From the NCBI RefSeq assembly GCF_932276165.1, contig NC_063994.1, positions 10,788,001-10,852,000 on the forward strand: DNA of 64,000 nucleotides, read 5' to 3'. Shown here piece after piece: positions 12,124 to 21,400 of this stretch. Source of the DNA: Plutella xylostella. Taxonomy: Eukaryota > Arthropoda > Insecta > Lepidoptera > Plutellidae. The notes below the pieces were generated by a model that saw only the letters and a list, made by a program, of their open reading frames with translations, searched no databases and was not told the origin of the DNA. A program made the translations under genes and the position numbers. Numbering within the stretch: position 1 is the first letter of the stretch; each line of letters starts with the position of its first letter.

Positions 12124-13668
12124 ATGGCATTACTGAACAAAGAACAAAGTGAGTACTTAAATACATTGGATCAAACGGCTCATATAATACAAAGAGAACT
12201 AGTCAACTTTAAAAAATGCCCGAAACAAAGACTAACGGGAGGGTACATAACAACAAGGTTAAAAAATAATGAACAGTACTGGGGTACATACAAAGAAGCA
12301 TTTCAGAATCTCACAAAGTGCACGCCGCGGGAGGACAGGAAAGACATCGAGTACTTTGTGAACGAAGAATACTTCAAGATTCAGGACATATACCTTGATT
12401 TACAAGCAGACCTTACCGATTGTCTCACACAACCGTCACTATCGCAACCAACAAATGAAACAACTACAACTACAGCAGCACAGGTACCACATAGTCCAAT
12501 GTCCTTTGCGACACTACCGAAAATACAACTTCCTACATTTTCCGGTAAATATGAAGATTGGCCTACATACCAAGACCTATTCACAGCACTTGTTCACAAT
12601 ACATCACTGAGCGATGTACAAAAACTACATTACCTAAAAACAAGTGTCGCCGGAGAGGCGGAGATGTTGCTACGCCACATACAAATAACAGATAGCAACT
12701 ATACACAGGCATGGGAAATACTAAAAGGGCGCTTCGGAAACAAAAAGATGATTGCGAATTCTATACTGAAACGATTATTTAGCCAAAAGAAAGTAACCAA
12801 CCAGTCAGCAAGTCAGATAAAAACACTGTTGGATACTACGACTGAATGCCTAAACAGCCTAAATAATCTAAAGATAGCTACTGATTCCTGGGACCCAATC
12901 ATAGTGTTCTTAGTATCTCAGAAGATGGACGCCGAGTCACTGAAAAGCTGGGAGGAACACTCACATAACGCAGACTCAGACAAGATGGCTACGTGGAGAG
13001 ATCTGCAAAGATTTCTTGAGACAAAGTTTAGAACACTCGAATTAATCACTTCCGAGCCATCGTCTGTGAGGGAAAGACCCCAGACACACAAATCTTTCCA
13101 CACCATGGCTGAAGAAAGTGAAGAAGATACATGTCAAATTGCACATGCAAAGGTAAACTCAAGGTCATGTGTGTATTGCAATGGAGACCACTACATGTAC
13201 CATTGTAAAGAATTTGCAAAACAAACAGTTGAGCATAGACAAGAATTTGTGAAGAAAAACAATCTATGTTTCAACTGTCTAATACCAAGTCACAATGTAT
13301 ATCAATGCAAACAAAGAACAACATGTCGCATCTGTCATAAGAAACATCACTCCTTGTTACACCGAGCGAGAGAAACAACCATACAACCAGAACCTACAAT
13401 CACAACCGCACACTTCTCCAATCAACAACCAAGTACTCAAGTGTTATTAGCGACAGCCCAAGTTCAAATGGAATCAGAGGATGGTGCGGTACATACGTTG
13501 CGAGCACTAATAGATCAAGGCTCTGAGGCATCATTTGTATCTGCGAGAGTGGTTGATTTATTGAGGCTAAGAAAAACAGACATCAACGGTGTAGCGTCGG
13601 GAGTCGGAGAAGGTACTAAAATTCCTCTTTTTGTATATATCTGTCTCTATTTCCCAGAACTTCCGTAA
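12124..13668 (+). CDS. BEL/Pao gag and partial aspartic protease
   Basis: 514 codons from the first in-frame ATG, 136 bases after the 5' LTR. Residues about 130-290 match the DUF1759 gag domain of BEL/Pao elements (LPTFSGKYEDWPTY near 135). Two zinc-knuckle-like Cys/His blocks follow: CVYCNGDHYMYHC near 348 and CFNCLIPSHNVYQC near 380. The retropepsin active site appears as LIDQGSEASF near 462, the DQGS form usual in this clade. The protease is not complete. After KIPL (about 13617-13627) the frame leaves the family and runs into unrelated codons, because the DNA beyond that point is inverted. The product would be a gag particle protein with a broken protease. Host background codon use is more GC-rich. 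Confidence 0.85.
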   Translation: MALLNKEQSEYLNTLDQTAHIIQRELVNFKKCPKQRLTGGYITTRLKNNEQYWGTYKEAFQNLTKCTPREDRKDIEYFVNEEYFKIQDIYLDLQADLTDCLTQPSLSQPTNETTTTTAAQVPHSPMSFATLPKIQLPTFSGKYEDWPTYQDLFTALVHNTSLSDVQKLHYLKTSVAGEAEMLLRHIQITDSNYTQAWEILKGRFGNKKMIANSILKRLFSQKKVTNQSASQIKTLLDTTTECLNSLNNLKIATDSWDPIIVFLVSQKMDAESLKSWEEHSHNADSDKMATWRDLQRFLETKFRTLELITSEPSSVRERPQTHKSFHTMAEESEEDTCQIAHAKVNSRSCVYCNGDHYMYHCKEFAKQTVEHRQEFVKKNNLCFNCLIPSHNVYQCKQRTTCRICHKKHHSLLHRARETTIQPEPTITTAHFSNQQPSTQVLLATAQVQMESEDGAVHTLRALIDQGSEASFVSARVVDLLRLRKTDINGVASGVGEGTKIPLFVYICLYFPELP

Positions 13669-14034
13669 CATATCATTGTTTTCTACCACTTGTCTTGTGA
13701 TATGTAGGGTTGTCACGTTATGTTTCATTATTTCCTCTGTACCTTCTTTCTGACCGGAAAGTATCCATCCCAACATTGTTTTCTGAGCCACTACTCCATC
13801 TGGCAGTTTTATTAGTCCTTCTTCTATTATTTTACAGAAGACTTCTGCTCCGAGCAATATATCAATTTTTCCCGGTGTATTGTAAGTAGGGTCAGCCAAA
13901 TTTAATGTTTGTAGTATTTTCCAATTCATTATGATATCTTTCGACGGTAATTTAGTGGATATTGTTTTCAGAACGTAAGCTGTCACATTTACAACTTTGT
14001 TTGTGTAACTTGACCTTATTTTCATCTCGACCAA
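13567..14034 (-). pseudogene. Inverted continuation of the BEL/Pao protease region
   Basis: Read on the minus strand this gives about 155 residues with LLGAEVFCKIIEEGL and KTMLGWILSGQ, the conserved pattern that follows the protease in BEL/Pao polyproteins (DUF1758 region). It should lie directly after the gag/protease frame on the plus strand but is flipped. The plus-strand frame and this one share the words AAAATTCCTCT (13617-13627) and, reversed, AGAGGAATTTT (14041-14051), so the flipped block is bounded by an 11-bp inverted repeat at the junction. No translation of this part is expected from the LTR promoter. Confidence 0.75.
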
Positions 14035-14083
14035 ATGTTTCAGAGGAATTTTATCTTAAAAACTATGTTTTTGGTGGGCGGTA

Positions 14084-14179
14084 TGTCCGATTCACTATGG
14101 TATAAAAAGAAGAAATTACTATGTCAAAAGTGAAGTTGAGAAAATAAAACAGCGATATAAGAAAACGTGTTTCAATACA
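14084..14179 (+). repeat. 3' LTR of the BEL/Pao element
   Basis: One difference from the 5' LTR, ends CAATACA and is followed by the GGCAG duplication. The near-identity of the two LTRs argues for a recent insertion. Confidence 0.85.
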
Positions 14180-14522
14180 GGCAGATAGTTTCAAGAAAAA
14201 AATGTGCTGAAACTGGATAATTATGAACAACAATATCAAGGTACGTTTATTGTTATTGTTTAGTTAATTTGTGAGATGAGAGCTTTGTAACATAGTCTTT
14301 TTGTTGACTCTTGTCTGGTCATGTTCATCCTAACCAGACATTACAAAGTTGCTATATTATATCCCATTTAACGACTTCGCTGAATAACGTTCGGTCAAGA
14401 CGTTGGACGTTACAGTCAACCACTTGACGAGTTGTTCTTTAGTCATTCAACTGAGCAGCGTCATCCAATGAACGGGATAGCGGTTCAATCAATCAGGAGA
14501 TTAAACCAGATGCCTGCGACAT

Positions 14523-14680
14523 ATACATATGCTGGTTAATGGCCAACCCACCTAAAGTTACTGCTATTTTACTTACACTTATGCTTACTAACTCGGTGAG
14601 CTATGTCAGTGAGTTAAGCAAAATGCAAGTATAAAATAGCTGTAACTTTAGGCGGGTTGGACATTGACCAGCATATGTAT
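14523..14680. mobile_element. Small palindromic MITE (about 158 bp)
   Basis: The ends read CATATGCTGGTTAATGGCC and, reversed, CATATGCTGGTCAATGTCC. The inverted similarity spans about 40 bp (through CCTAAAGTTAC). It sits in the AT-rich junction between the right end of the split MITE and the right arm of the foldback element, so it is the fourth member of the stack. Confidence 0.7.
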
Positions 14681-15134
14681 ATATATATACATATATATAT
14701 TCTAAAAGGGAATTAAAAAATCTACAAGTTCTTTTCTATTCATTTTTTTCATTTATGAATAGGTTAGGCAATATGATGCAATGTTTATGAATGTTTTGAC
14801 ATGAATACATTTTTCTTGTAAATTTCAACTTTTTCAGAGGGTAATAGCTCTAAAACTGTTAGGAATTAGAAAATAACATAAGATATAAAAGTTTTAGATA
14901 ATTTTATGAACTCCATTTCGTTGTACGAAAATATTTCTCTCCGATGCACCGTTTTCGAGATATAAGCTAAAAACCAAAAAATCGTACCATTATCCTCCCC
15001 TCCTCCCCCCCGCTCATCACCTAGGAGTCAGGACTTGGTATGTTAACAACCTAAGCCCCCTGAACAAGTTTCTGAAGGAATCTCTTAGTTACCTGCTCAC
15101 GCACTCTACACCTCATTCCTTGACTGGACTACTA

Positions 15135-16000
15135 TGTGAGTTTAATAATAATCTTGGCGGTAGAATTTTCCACTAATCAACACTATCAAGTGCGCAATTC
15201 CATTAACATATTATACCAGGATCGCAGCGAGGTGTAGGAGTGGATTAGCATGGCATGGTGCCGCCAGTATGGTCATTACGACGGAGCGCATTTCCTAGTG
15301 GGCCCTGGGGCGCGGGCGGCATGGCTGATGTCACAACATGTGGGATTATTGTTTACGATCACATTTATATCCACATCATTTGTGTTTTGATTGATCAGAG
15401 TAGATGGCATATTGGAAATAATACTGCAACTTAAGTGAGCACCTAACCTACCTACACAACACACATTGGTAGTTGGTAGGTACTTCGATAGGATCATGAA
15501 ACTAGTGAGTATAAGCTGTGCTATTAGATAATAACGATTGTGACCTTCGTTCGCTAGTATCAGTTTCTGATGAGGGTATACGAAAGTACCAGGGCGATAT
15601 GAAGTTCGAACAGGCTTCGTTATTGCTGCGGTGGCGTGATGGAGGCTGCTCACGCGATGTGGTGACGGCTGACGAGGTGCGACGGTGGTAGACGCGGTAC
15701 CCTGTGCCAGCCGGTGACTTGGAATCGGAACGTAGTTTGCATCAAATCGCTTTATTTATAAATAAGTAGGTAACGATGTCTCACTCACTCCGATGTCATA
15801 AAAATAAAGACTCCTTTCAGTAAATTCATCATTAATCAATCATGTTATTCATGTGGCATCGCTAGCGCGGTGGGATACCCTGTATACCGAAAAACCAATG
15901 ACCGGTGGGGTAACTGAGTTCCTGAGTGGAGTGGTTCAACTGGCAGGGTGTGGCATACAGCTGGACCGACGACGATCTTATTACTCAAGTAACTGGGTGG
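15135..16000. other. Intergenic, no supported gene
   Basis: A GC-richer patch lies at about 15590-15720. Short frames occur on the minus strand (15276-15653 and 15845-16078) but none has a recognisable domain, start context or splice signal. Confidence 0.4.
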
Positions 16001-16002
16001 TA

Positions 16003-18006
16003 TAGCCAAACCAGGAATATAAAAACCCTCGCCATATTGCGGAAAAGCAATAGAACTTTTTTCTTGCACTGGTATCACAAAGTGTCATAAACTCAAAATG
16101 TCATTTGTCTATTGCTGTCAAACTGTGGTGCTGTCAATGCGTAGTGTTTATTATAGCTTTTGAGTTTTTTGTGTTTCTAAATGCCGAAAACTATCCATAG
16201 CCGTGAAAGGAAACTAATTTACTACATACACGAATAGGGGAACCCGGGGTAAGACGGGGTCGCTAAGGGAAAATTAAAAAAACAACAGGTATTTATAACC
16301 ACAACGTTATCAATTATTCATGCCTCATTAGGAACTTAATGACGAACACTTTGGCACAGCTTTTGCCAAAAAAGTAATCATTACAATTGACTTATTTTAA
16401 GAAATGTAAAAAATGGGAAATAAACCATCTTGCCCCATGTACGGGGTAAGATGGGGTACGTATACTATGTGGGGCACAAAACAGACAAACAACACTTCTC
16501 CTGGGATTTTATCGTCAACACCAGCACCTGCAGTGTGAGCCCAACGCCTGCACCTTTGAAATCCGACCCACTTTTCCTTAGATTTAAAGTAGGAATGTTG
16601 ATATCCTCAATTAGAGGTAGACACAGTCATCTTCGTTGTTATTCTTCTTCGTAGGCAGTATCTGATTTGTCTTTTTAACCACCTTCCCTGTAGCCCTTTT
16701 AGAGCCCTTCTACAATGTCAAATATCGGGTTGAAGAAAAAAAAAACTTAACCAAGCTAGATCCGTACCCTATCTTGCCCCTCCAAAAATACCCCGTCTTG
16801 CTCCACGTTATATTTTTTATAAAAATAATTCATAAAAAAATATTTTCAATGTTAAAGTTATTTTGCACATATTTAAACGAAGCGTACCAAACCTTAAATA
16901 TAAAGACACAATTGCCAAAAATGCTACTGTTTTACTTACTGTGTTGTGACGTTGTTTCTACCGGTCAAAAATAACATGGACACTACGCAAAAACAAACAA
17001 TTGAGCTTACACAAAAAACGCATGCGCTCACACCTGCTGTCACTGGCGCACTAAAGGTCAATCATTTAAGCCTTTCTATTGGCTCATTACTCAGATTCCT
17101 AAGATGTATAGTTTTGCATATATGTGGGGGGTCCCGTCTTACCCCGTGACCCCATCTTACCCCGGGTTCCCCTATTTGTCGGAGTAAAAGTCCGTGGGAT
17201 TGGACTTTATTTCTCTTGATAACATAACTGATGCTATTGTCAAAATGACTTGTAGGTATATAGTATAGTATGAGCAAATGAATTGGCAAATTTTTAAGCT
17301 ATTACCGTAGTTTTGATTAACTACATTATAATAATTGAAACAGAAATTGAGAAATTGATTATTAATCTTGGTGGCAGTGAAAGCGACTCATCAAGGGACG
17401 GCGAATCCGACACATCTGAAATATATCATATCAATACCTACATACCTATCAAATCGGTTGAATATTTAGGTTCTAATTTTGACTGATTATACCTACACAT
17501 ATTTTATCCAGTCAATGGGTTTAACTTTCTTATTACATAGTTCTGCATGCAAACCTGTAAGAGGCTAAGATGTACTTTATTTCGAATTCCTGTGAGGATG
17601 GAAAATATTAAGCCACTTTCTCTTTTCTTTTGAATGCTTAAAACCATTTCAGCAAATATGACTTTAAGTCAATTTATCTATTTTCAAATTGCCGTAGTGC
17701 CGTTAATGAGTACCTACAAGGTACCTAAATACCTACACAACTGTAATCTAAATGTGGGTTTGCACGATGTTTTCCTTCACCGTTAGACTGTTAGTACACA
17801 TCATGTTACTTAAGTTCCAAAGAACCCATATATATTCATATCCTCTCACTGAGCTACCTACACTCTTTTCAAAAAAAATCATAAAAAAATACTATTATAA
17901 ATTTGAGCTTGGCCAATTCACATTGGTATGACTATACTTAGTGTTGCAGTCCTCAACGCGAATGTGGCGCTCTTAATACAGGGTTTTTATATTCCTGGTT
18001 TGGCTA
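16003..18006. mobile_element. TA-inserted TIR element hosting a second TIR element (2.0 kb)
   Basis: A perfect 27-bp inverted repeat starts TAGCCAAACCAGGAATATAA (16003-16029) and is mirrored at 17980-18006. TA flanks both ends (16001-16002 and 18007-18008). Near 17340-17400 a short plus-strand stretch reads like protein (EIEKLIINLGGSESDSSRDG), possibly a transposase relic. A different element (16237-17172) is inserted inside. Confidence 0.75.
16237..17172. mobile_element. TA-inserted TIR element (936 bp) inside the 16003-18006 element
   Basis: Starts GGGGAACCCGGGGTAAGA and ends TCTTACCCCGGGTTCCCC, with TA on both sides (16235-16236 and 17173-17174). The interior repeats the terminal phrase as ACGGGGTAAGATGGGGTA (about 16441), CTATCTTGCCCC (about 16769) and CCCCGTCTTGCTCC (about 16790). 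No credible transposase frame is present. Confidence 0.8.
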
Positions 18007-18008
18007 TA

Positions 18009-18425
18009 GATAGTTAACTAGTGTATTGAAGATGACGAAGGATTCGTAAGAGTAAGAGTGTTGTGGAGCTCTTTAGTAAAGGGATATGTATAGAAGTAGA
18101 CGATTACGAGCTGAAGGTATATCACCAATTTCTCGTTAGGGAAGTAATAAGTAGTTAGGTTCTTTTATGTTACAGACGTTACAGATAAGAGTGTTTCTAG
18201 CGCTTCTGCTCTCGAGCGCTGTATGCGCAGAACGACCATAGACAGTGAATAGTCTGTGGTCTTGACGTGATGCTTGACATGCGTCAATGTCAGCTGTTTG
18301 TCAATTTGACATTGTCATTTTGTGTTTTCGTTTCAGCTGGACACCGCGAAAAGCATGGAATACTAGTTTTAGAGCTAACAAACCCCATTAAACCACTTAA
18401 TTCACTTCCCACATCACCAGCAAAC
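18009..18425. promoter_or_regulatory. Upstream region of eIF2D
   Basis: This sequence lies between the TIR element and the eIF2D start codon. TCGTTTCAG at about 18328-18336 could be a splice acceptor for a non-coding first exon, or the TCAG of an insect initiator element; the sequence does not decide between them. No TATA box was identified at a convincing spacing. Confidence 0.35.
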
Positions 18426-21400
18426 ATGTTCCTCAAGCCCTACAAGATCAAGTCGAACAACACGTTGAAAAACAGCGAGAAGTATGCTCCTCTAATCCTC
18501 CACTCGACTTCCTCATCTTCATTCTTTGTTTACTAATCATTTACACGTCTCATTCCAGGAAGCAGCTAGCGCAGCGCGTGCAGGATGAGTTTCCGAACGC
18601 GTCGGAGGAGACGTGCAAGCTGCTGGTGCCGAGCAAGGCGGCGGTGAGCTGGCTGCGGCTCACGGCGCACAGTGGCGCGGCGGCGGCGGCCCTGGTGGTG
18701 GACGGGGTGCCCCTGCTGCTCGAGGTGGACGGGCGGCTGCTGCCCACCGCGCCCGCGCTGTGGCGCGCCCCGAGCCTTGTGCCCACTATCACTATACACG
18801 CACCTGTGCTTTCTAAGGTTTGAATTTCTTCTTCTAAGGGATTCTGTCTTCTTCTATTTGTACTAGACATGATATTGGCCTAGTATACCAACCCGCACTA
18901 GGCCAGCGCGGTGGACTAGGGCTGAAACCCTTCCTTCATTGGAAGAAGACCGGTGCCTCAGCAGTGGGGACATGATGCCATTGCATGCTTTTACTGTATT
19001 TTTAATAGGCGTGTCGACAGTATTACATTATCAAAGATTTAATGACTTTAGAGGAAAATACACATTCCAAGGATTTAAAAAACTGATTTAGTTTTATTTA
19101 AAAAATTGAGATTAATAAAATTTTCAATAAAATAAAAGAGTAAAATACTGCAATCGGCCATTTTGACTGAAACGCCAATCACAGCGCATGACGTCATACT
19201 TATGTACGCTTCACTGTGTTTTGATTACCTTACATACTGATTGCGCGTTACGATTGATATATATTTGTTTTTGTGATTTATCGACTTTATAACACGAATC
19301 TATCTTTAACAATGGAACCAGGTTTTGTTAAGGCAAACAGTGCAAATTTGCCCAGGATCGATTTATTGATGTTGGGCGAGTTCCTTGCAACAAATAAAGA
19401 ATTTTGCTCTTCCGAATTTAGAAACGTGAAAACCTCTTTGTAAGTTTATTTTATTAGTATTTATCTTTAACTCTCTCTCTCTCTCTCTCAGCCTTCTGTA
19501 GTCCACTGTTGGACATAGGCCTCTCCTAACGATCGCCACCCCAAACGGTCACCCGCCATCTGCATCCAGCGGCTTCCCGCTACCTTCCGCAGATCATCAG
19601 ACCAACGGGTTGGGAGGCGACCGACACGCCGTTTGCCGACACGGGGTCTCCACTCCAGAACCTTTGTACTCCAGCGGTCGTCGGCTCTGCGGGCTACGTG
19701 ACTAGCTACGTTATCTTTAACACTAGATATAAATATGACTAAGTAGCAATCAAACTCGTTTTAAACTCGTAGAAGTTTATTTCGCCGAAGAAGTTTGTTT
19801 CGTAGAAGTTTGTTTCGCCGTGCAAGCTTTAACCATTTATCTCTTATTATTTTCTTGTATGGGACATGTACAAACACCATGTTGGGTGTCGTTATTGATG
19901 TATTTTTGCACTGAGGCACTGCACACCACTTATAAACTTTAGAATTCATTTTTAACACAAAAAATACGCAGTGTTTGTTTACTTTGCTGTTGTAAACAAA
20001 TTTGACGTACGTAAGTGTGACGTCACACACGACGCCATGACACGGCGAGCTGTTTTCGCGCAGTATTTAAAAATGATTATAAAAATGGCTTTACATTTCC
20101 AAAATCTTAAGTTTATTACCGAAATAAAGGTTTTGTTGTAAACAATAGATGGTTATCTGCATTACGAAAGAGGATTTCAAAATTTTTCGCCTTGCCTATT
20201 GTTGTGTATTTATATTGTGTTTCTGTGTACAATAAAGTGTTTAAATGAATAAATGATGGGTTGTGATAATGTTTGTGAAAACATTGGCCAGTCAGATTAG
20301 AGTCTGATGAGCTGTAGATTATGTTAAGTTATGCATTGGGATACCTCTTCTGACATTCCAGCTCCAGAATGGTGCGCCTCTCTACCTCCCCGGTGTGGAG
20401 ATCCCCCCACAAGGCGTGGGATTCCCGATGTTTGCTCGCGGGGCGGCTCTGGCAGTGTGCACACAAGACAATGCTGCCGCTGCCGCTGTGGGCTGGGCCG
20501 CGTCAGCCAGTGTGGACATGATACTGAAAGTCACGTGAGTTACATCACTAGTTCCTCAGTAACTCTTTTTAGAGTGTCAGTGACAAACACCATGGCTGGT
20601 CCTACATTTGTCACTGTTGATATTAGTTTTCAGCAGTGGCTGACTGACAAGCATTAGCAGGATGTACAAAAACATTAGTTAAAGATGTTGAAATGATTCA
20701 TATGGAACCACTTGTCTTTAATCCTAGTTTAAAGTTCACCTCCCGATTATCAACAGTTGCTGTCAATAGTCTGTATGATATGATTATGCTGCATACAGAA
20801 ACATAAAGCTAATGTCGTAATTAAATCTATGTGTGTCTGTTTTTGTTTGTATACTGTAAAAGCGGAAAGTGAAAATAAACACAAGTGCAACATGTGATAT
20901 TGTTATTCACGCGTGAAACACTAAATAAATACGAAAATTAGTGCAATTAAAATTACGAGTGATAACTTATTCATTTTCTACCCTCAAATAAAAAATTCAA
21001 AAAAATATTTTTAAAATGAGTAAAATTCCAATATTTTAATTGAAACATTAATACCCCGGTGGATAACCCTGTACCAGAAGTGGCTGTCCAGGCTTCTGGT
21101 ATTGGAAATGCTACTGGTGAAATACATAAACCATCAAAAGATGTTGCCAAAAAAAATGATTTAACATCAAAACAATTCCCAAAACCTGTTCAAAACACTC
21201 CAGGAATGTCTTCAAAAATCAATCTTGATCCTTATAATCAAGCTACTGATGAAGAAAATGACTGGCAGACTGTACCAATCCTTCGCCAGCATAAAAATAA
21301 GAAGAGAAAGTTTAGTGCCCTATCTCCTGAAAAGGATTTAACAACACAAAATAGATACTCACCGCTCCAGGTTGATAAGAATGCGGAAACAAATCCAATG

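Larger units (their letters stand above)
11892..14179 (+). mobile_element. BEL/Pao LTR retrotransposon, internally rearranged, pol lost (2288 bp)
   Basis: Two 96-bp LTRs (11892-11987 and 14084-14179) differ at one base, start TGTCCG and end in TA/CA. GGCAG is duplicated on both sides (11887-11891 and 14180-14184), the 5-bp size usual for BEL/Pao. Each LTR has GGTATAAAAAG (TATA-like) and AAAATAAAAC (polyadenylation-like). Just before the 3' LTR is GGTGGGCGG, a typical polypurine tract. Between them lie gag and part of the protease on the plus strand and the next stretch of protease-associated sequence on the minus strand. Reverse transcriptase, RNase H and integrase are absent, so it can only move in trans. 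Confidence 0.9.
11583..14525. mobile_element. Inverted-repeat MITE split by a BEL/Pao element
   Basis: Same family as the copy at 4083-4733, in the opposite orientation. The left end (TATGTCGCAGGCAACTGG) and right end (CCAGATGCCTGCGACATATA) are inverted. The two halves (11583-11891 and 14180-14525) align with the unsplit copy without a gap except for the five duplicated bases GGCAG at the insertion point. It was therefore intact before the retrotransposon landed. Confidence 0.85.
11134..15131. mobile_element. Foldback element with about 440-bp arms hosting a nested stack
   Basis: The left arm (11134 to about 11582) and right arm (about 14700 to 15131) are long, imperfect reverse complements. 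Both read TAGTCCAGTCA inward, then GAGGTGTAGAGTGCGTGAGC, then a G/C homopolymer block, then ATCTCGAAAACGGTGCATCG, and finish near CTTTTAGAATATATAT. CTA flanks both ends (11131-11133 and 15132-15134), a plausible 3-bp target duplication. Without the inserts it would be about 0.9 kb of nearly pure inverted repeat. Three other elements sit in its centre (11583-14525 MITE, 11892-14179 BEL/Pao, about 14523-14680 small MITE). Confidence 0.8.
19007..20197. mobile_element. TIR-like element carrying THAP and second-gene exons (1191 bp)
   Basis: This block splits a repeat tail (18978-19006 and 20198-20256) that is seen unsplit at 9520-9605, so both edges can be read from the host copy. The ends are AGGCGTGTCG and, reversed, AGGCAAGGCG (7 of 10 matching), with AT duplicated (19005-19006 and 20198-20199). 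Inside are a plus-strand exon (19312-19440) and a minus-strand THAP-like exon (19776-19949), plus a LINE fragment. It lies in eIF2D intron 2. It is probably an internally deleted derivative of a larger element. Confidence 0.6.

Noticed and set aside
12381..13106. Minus-strand and other-frame open stretches within the BEL/Pao gag
   Set aside because: They overlap the gag frame, which has clear DUF1759 and zinc-knuckle motifs. The others have none.
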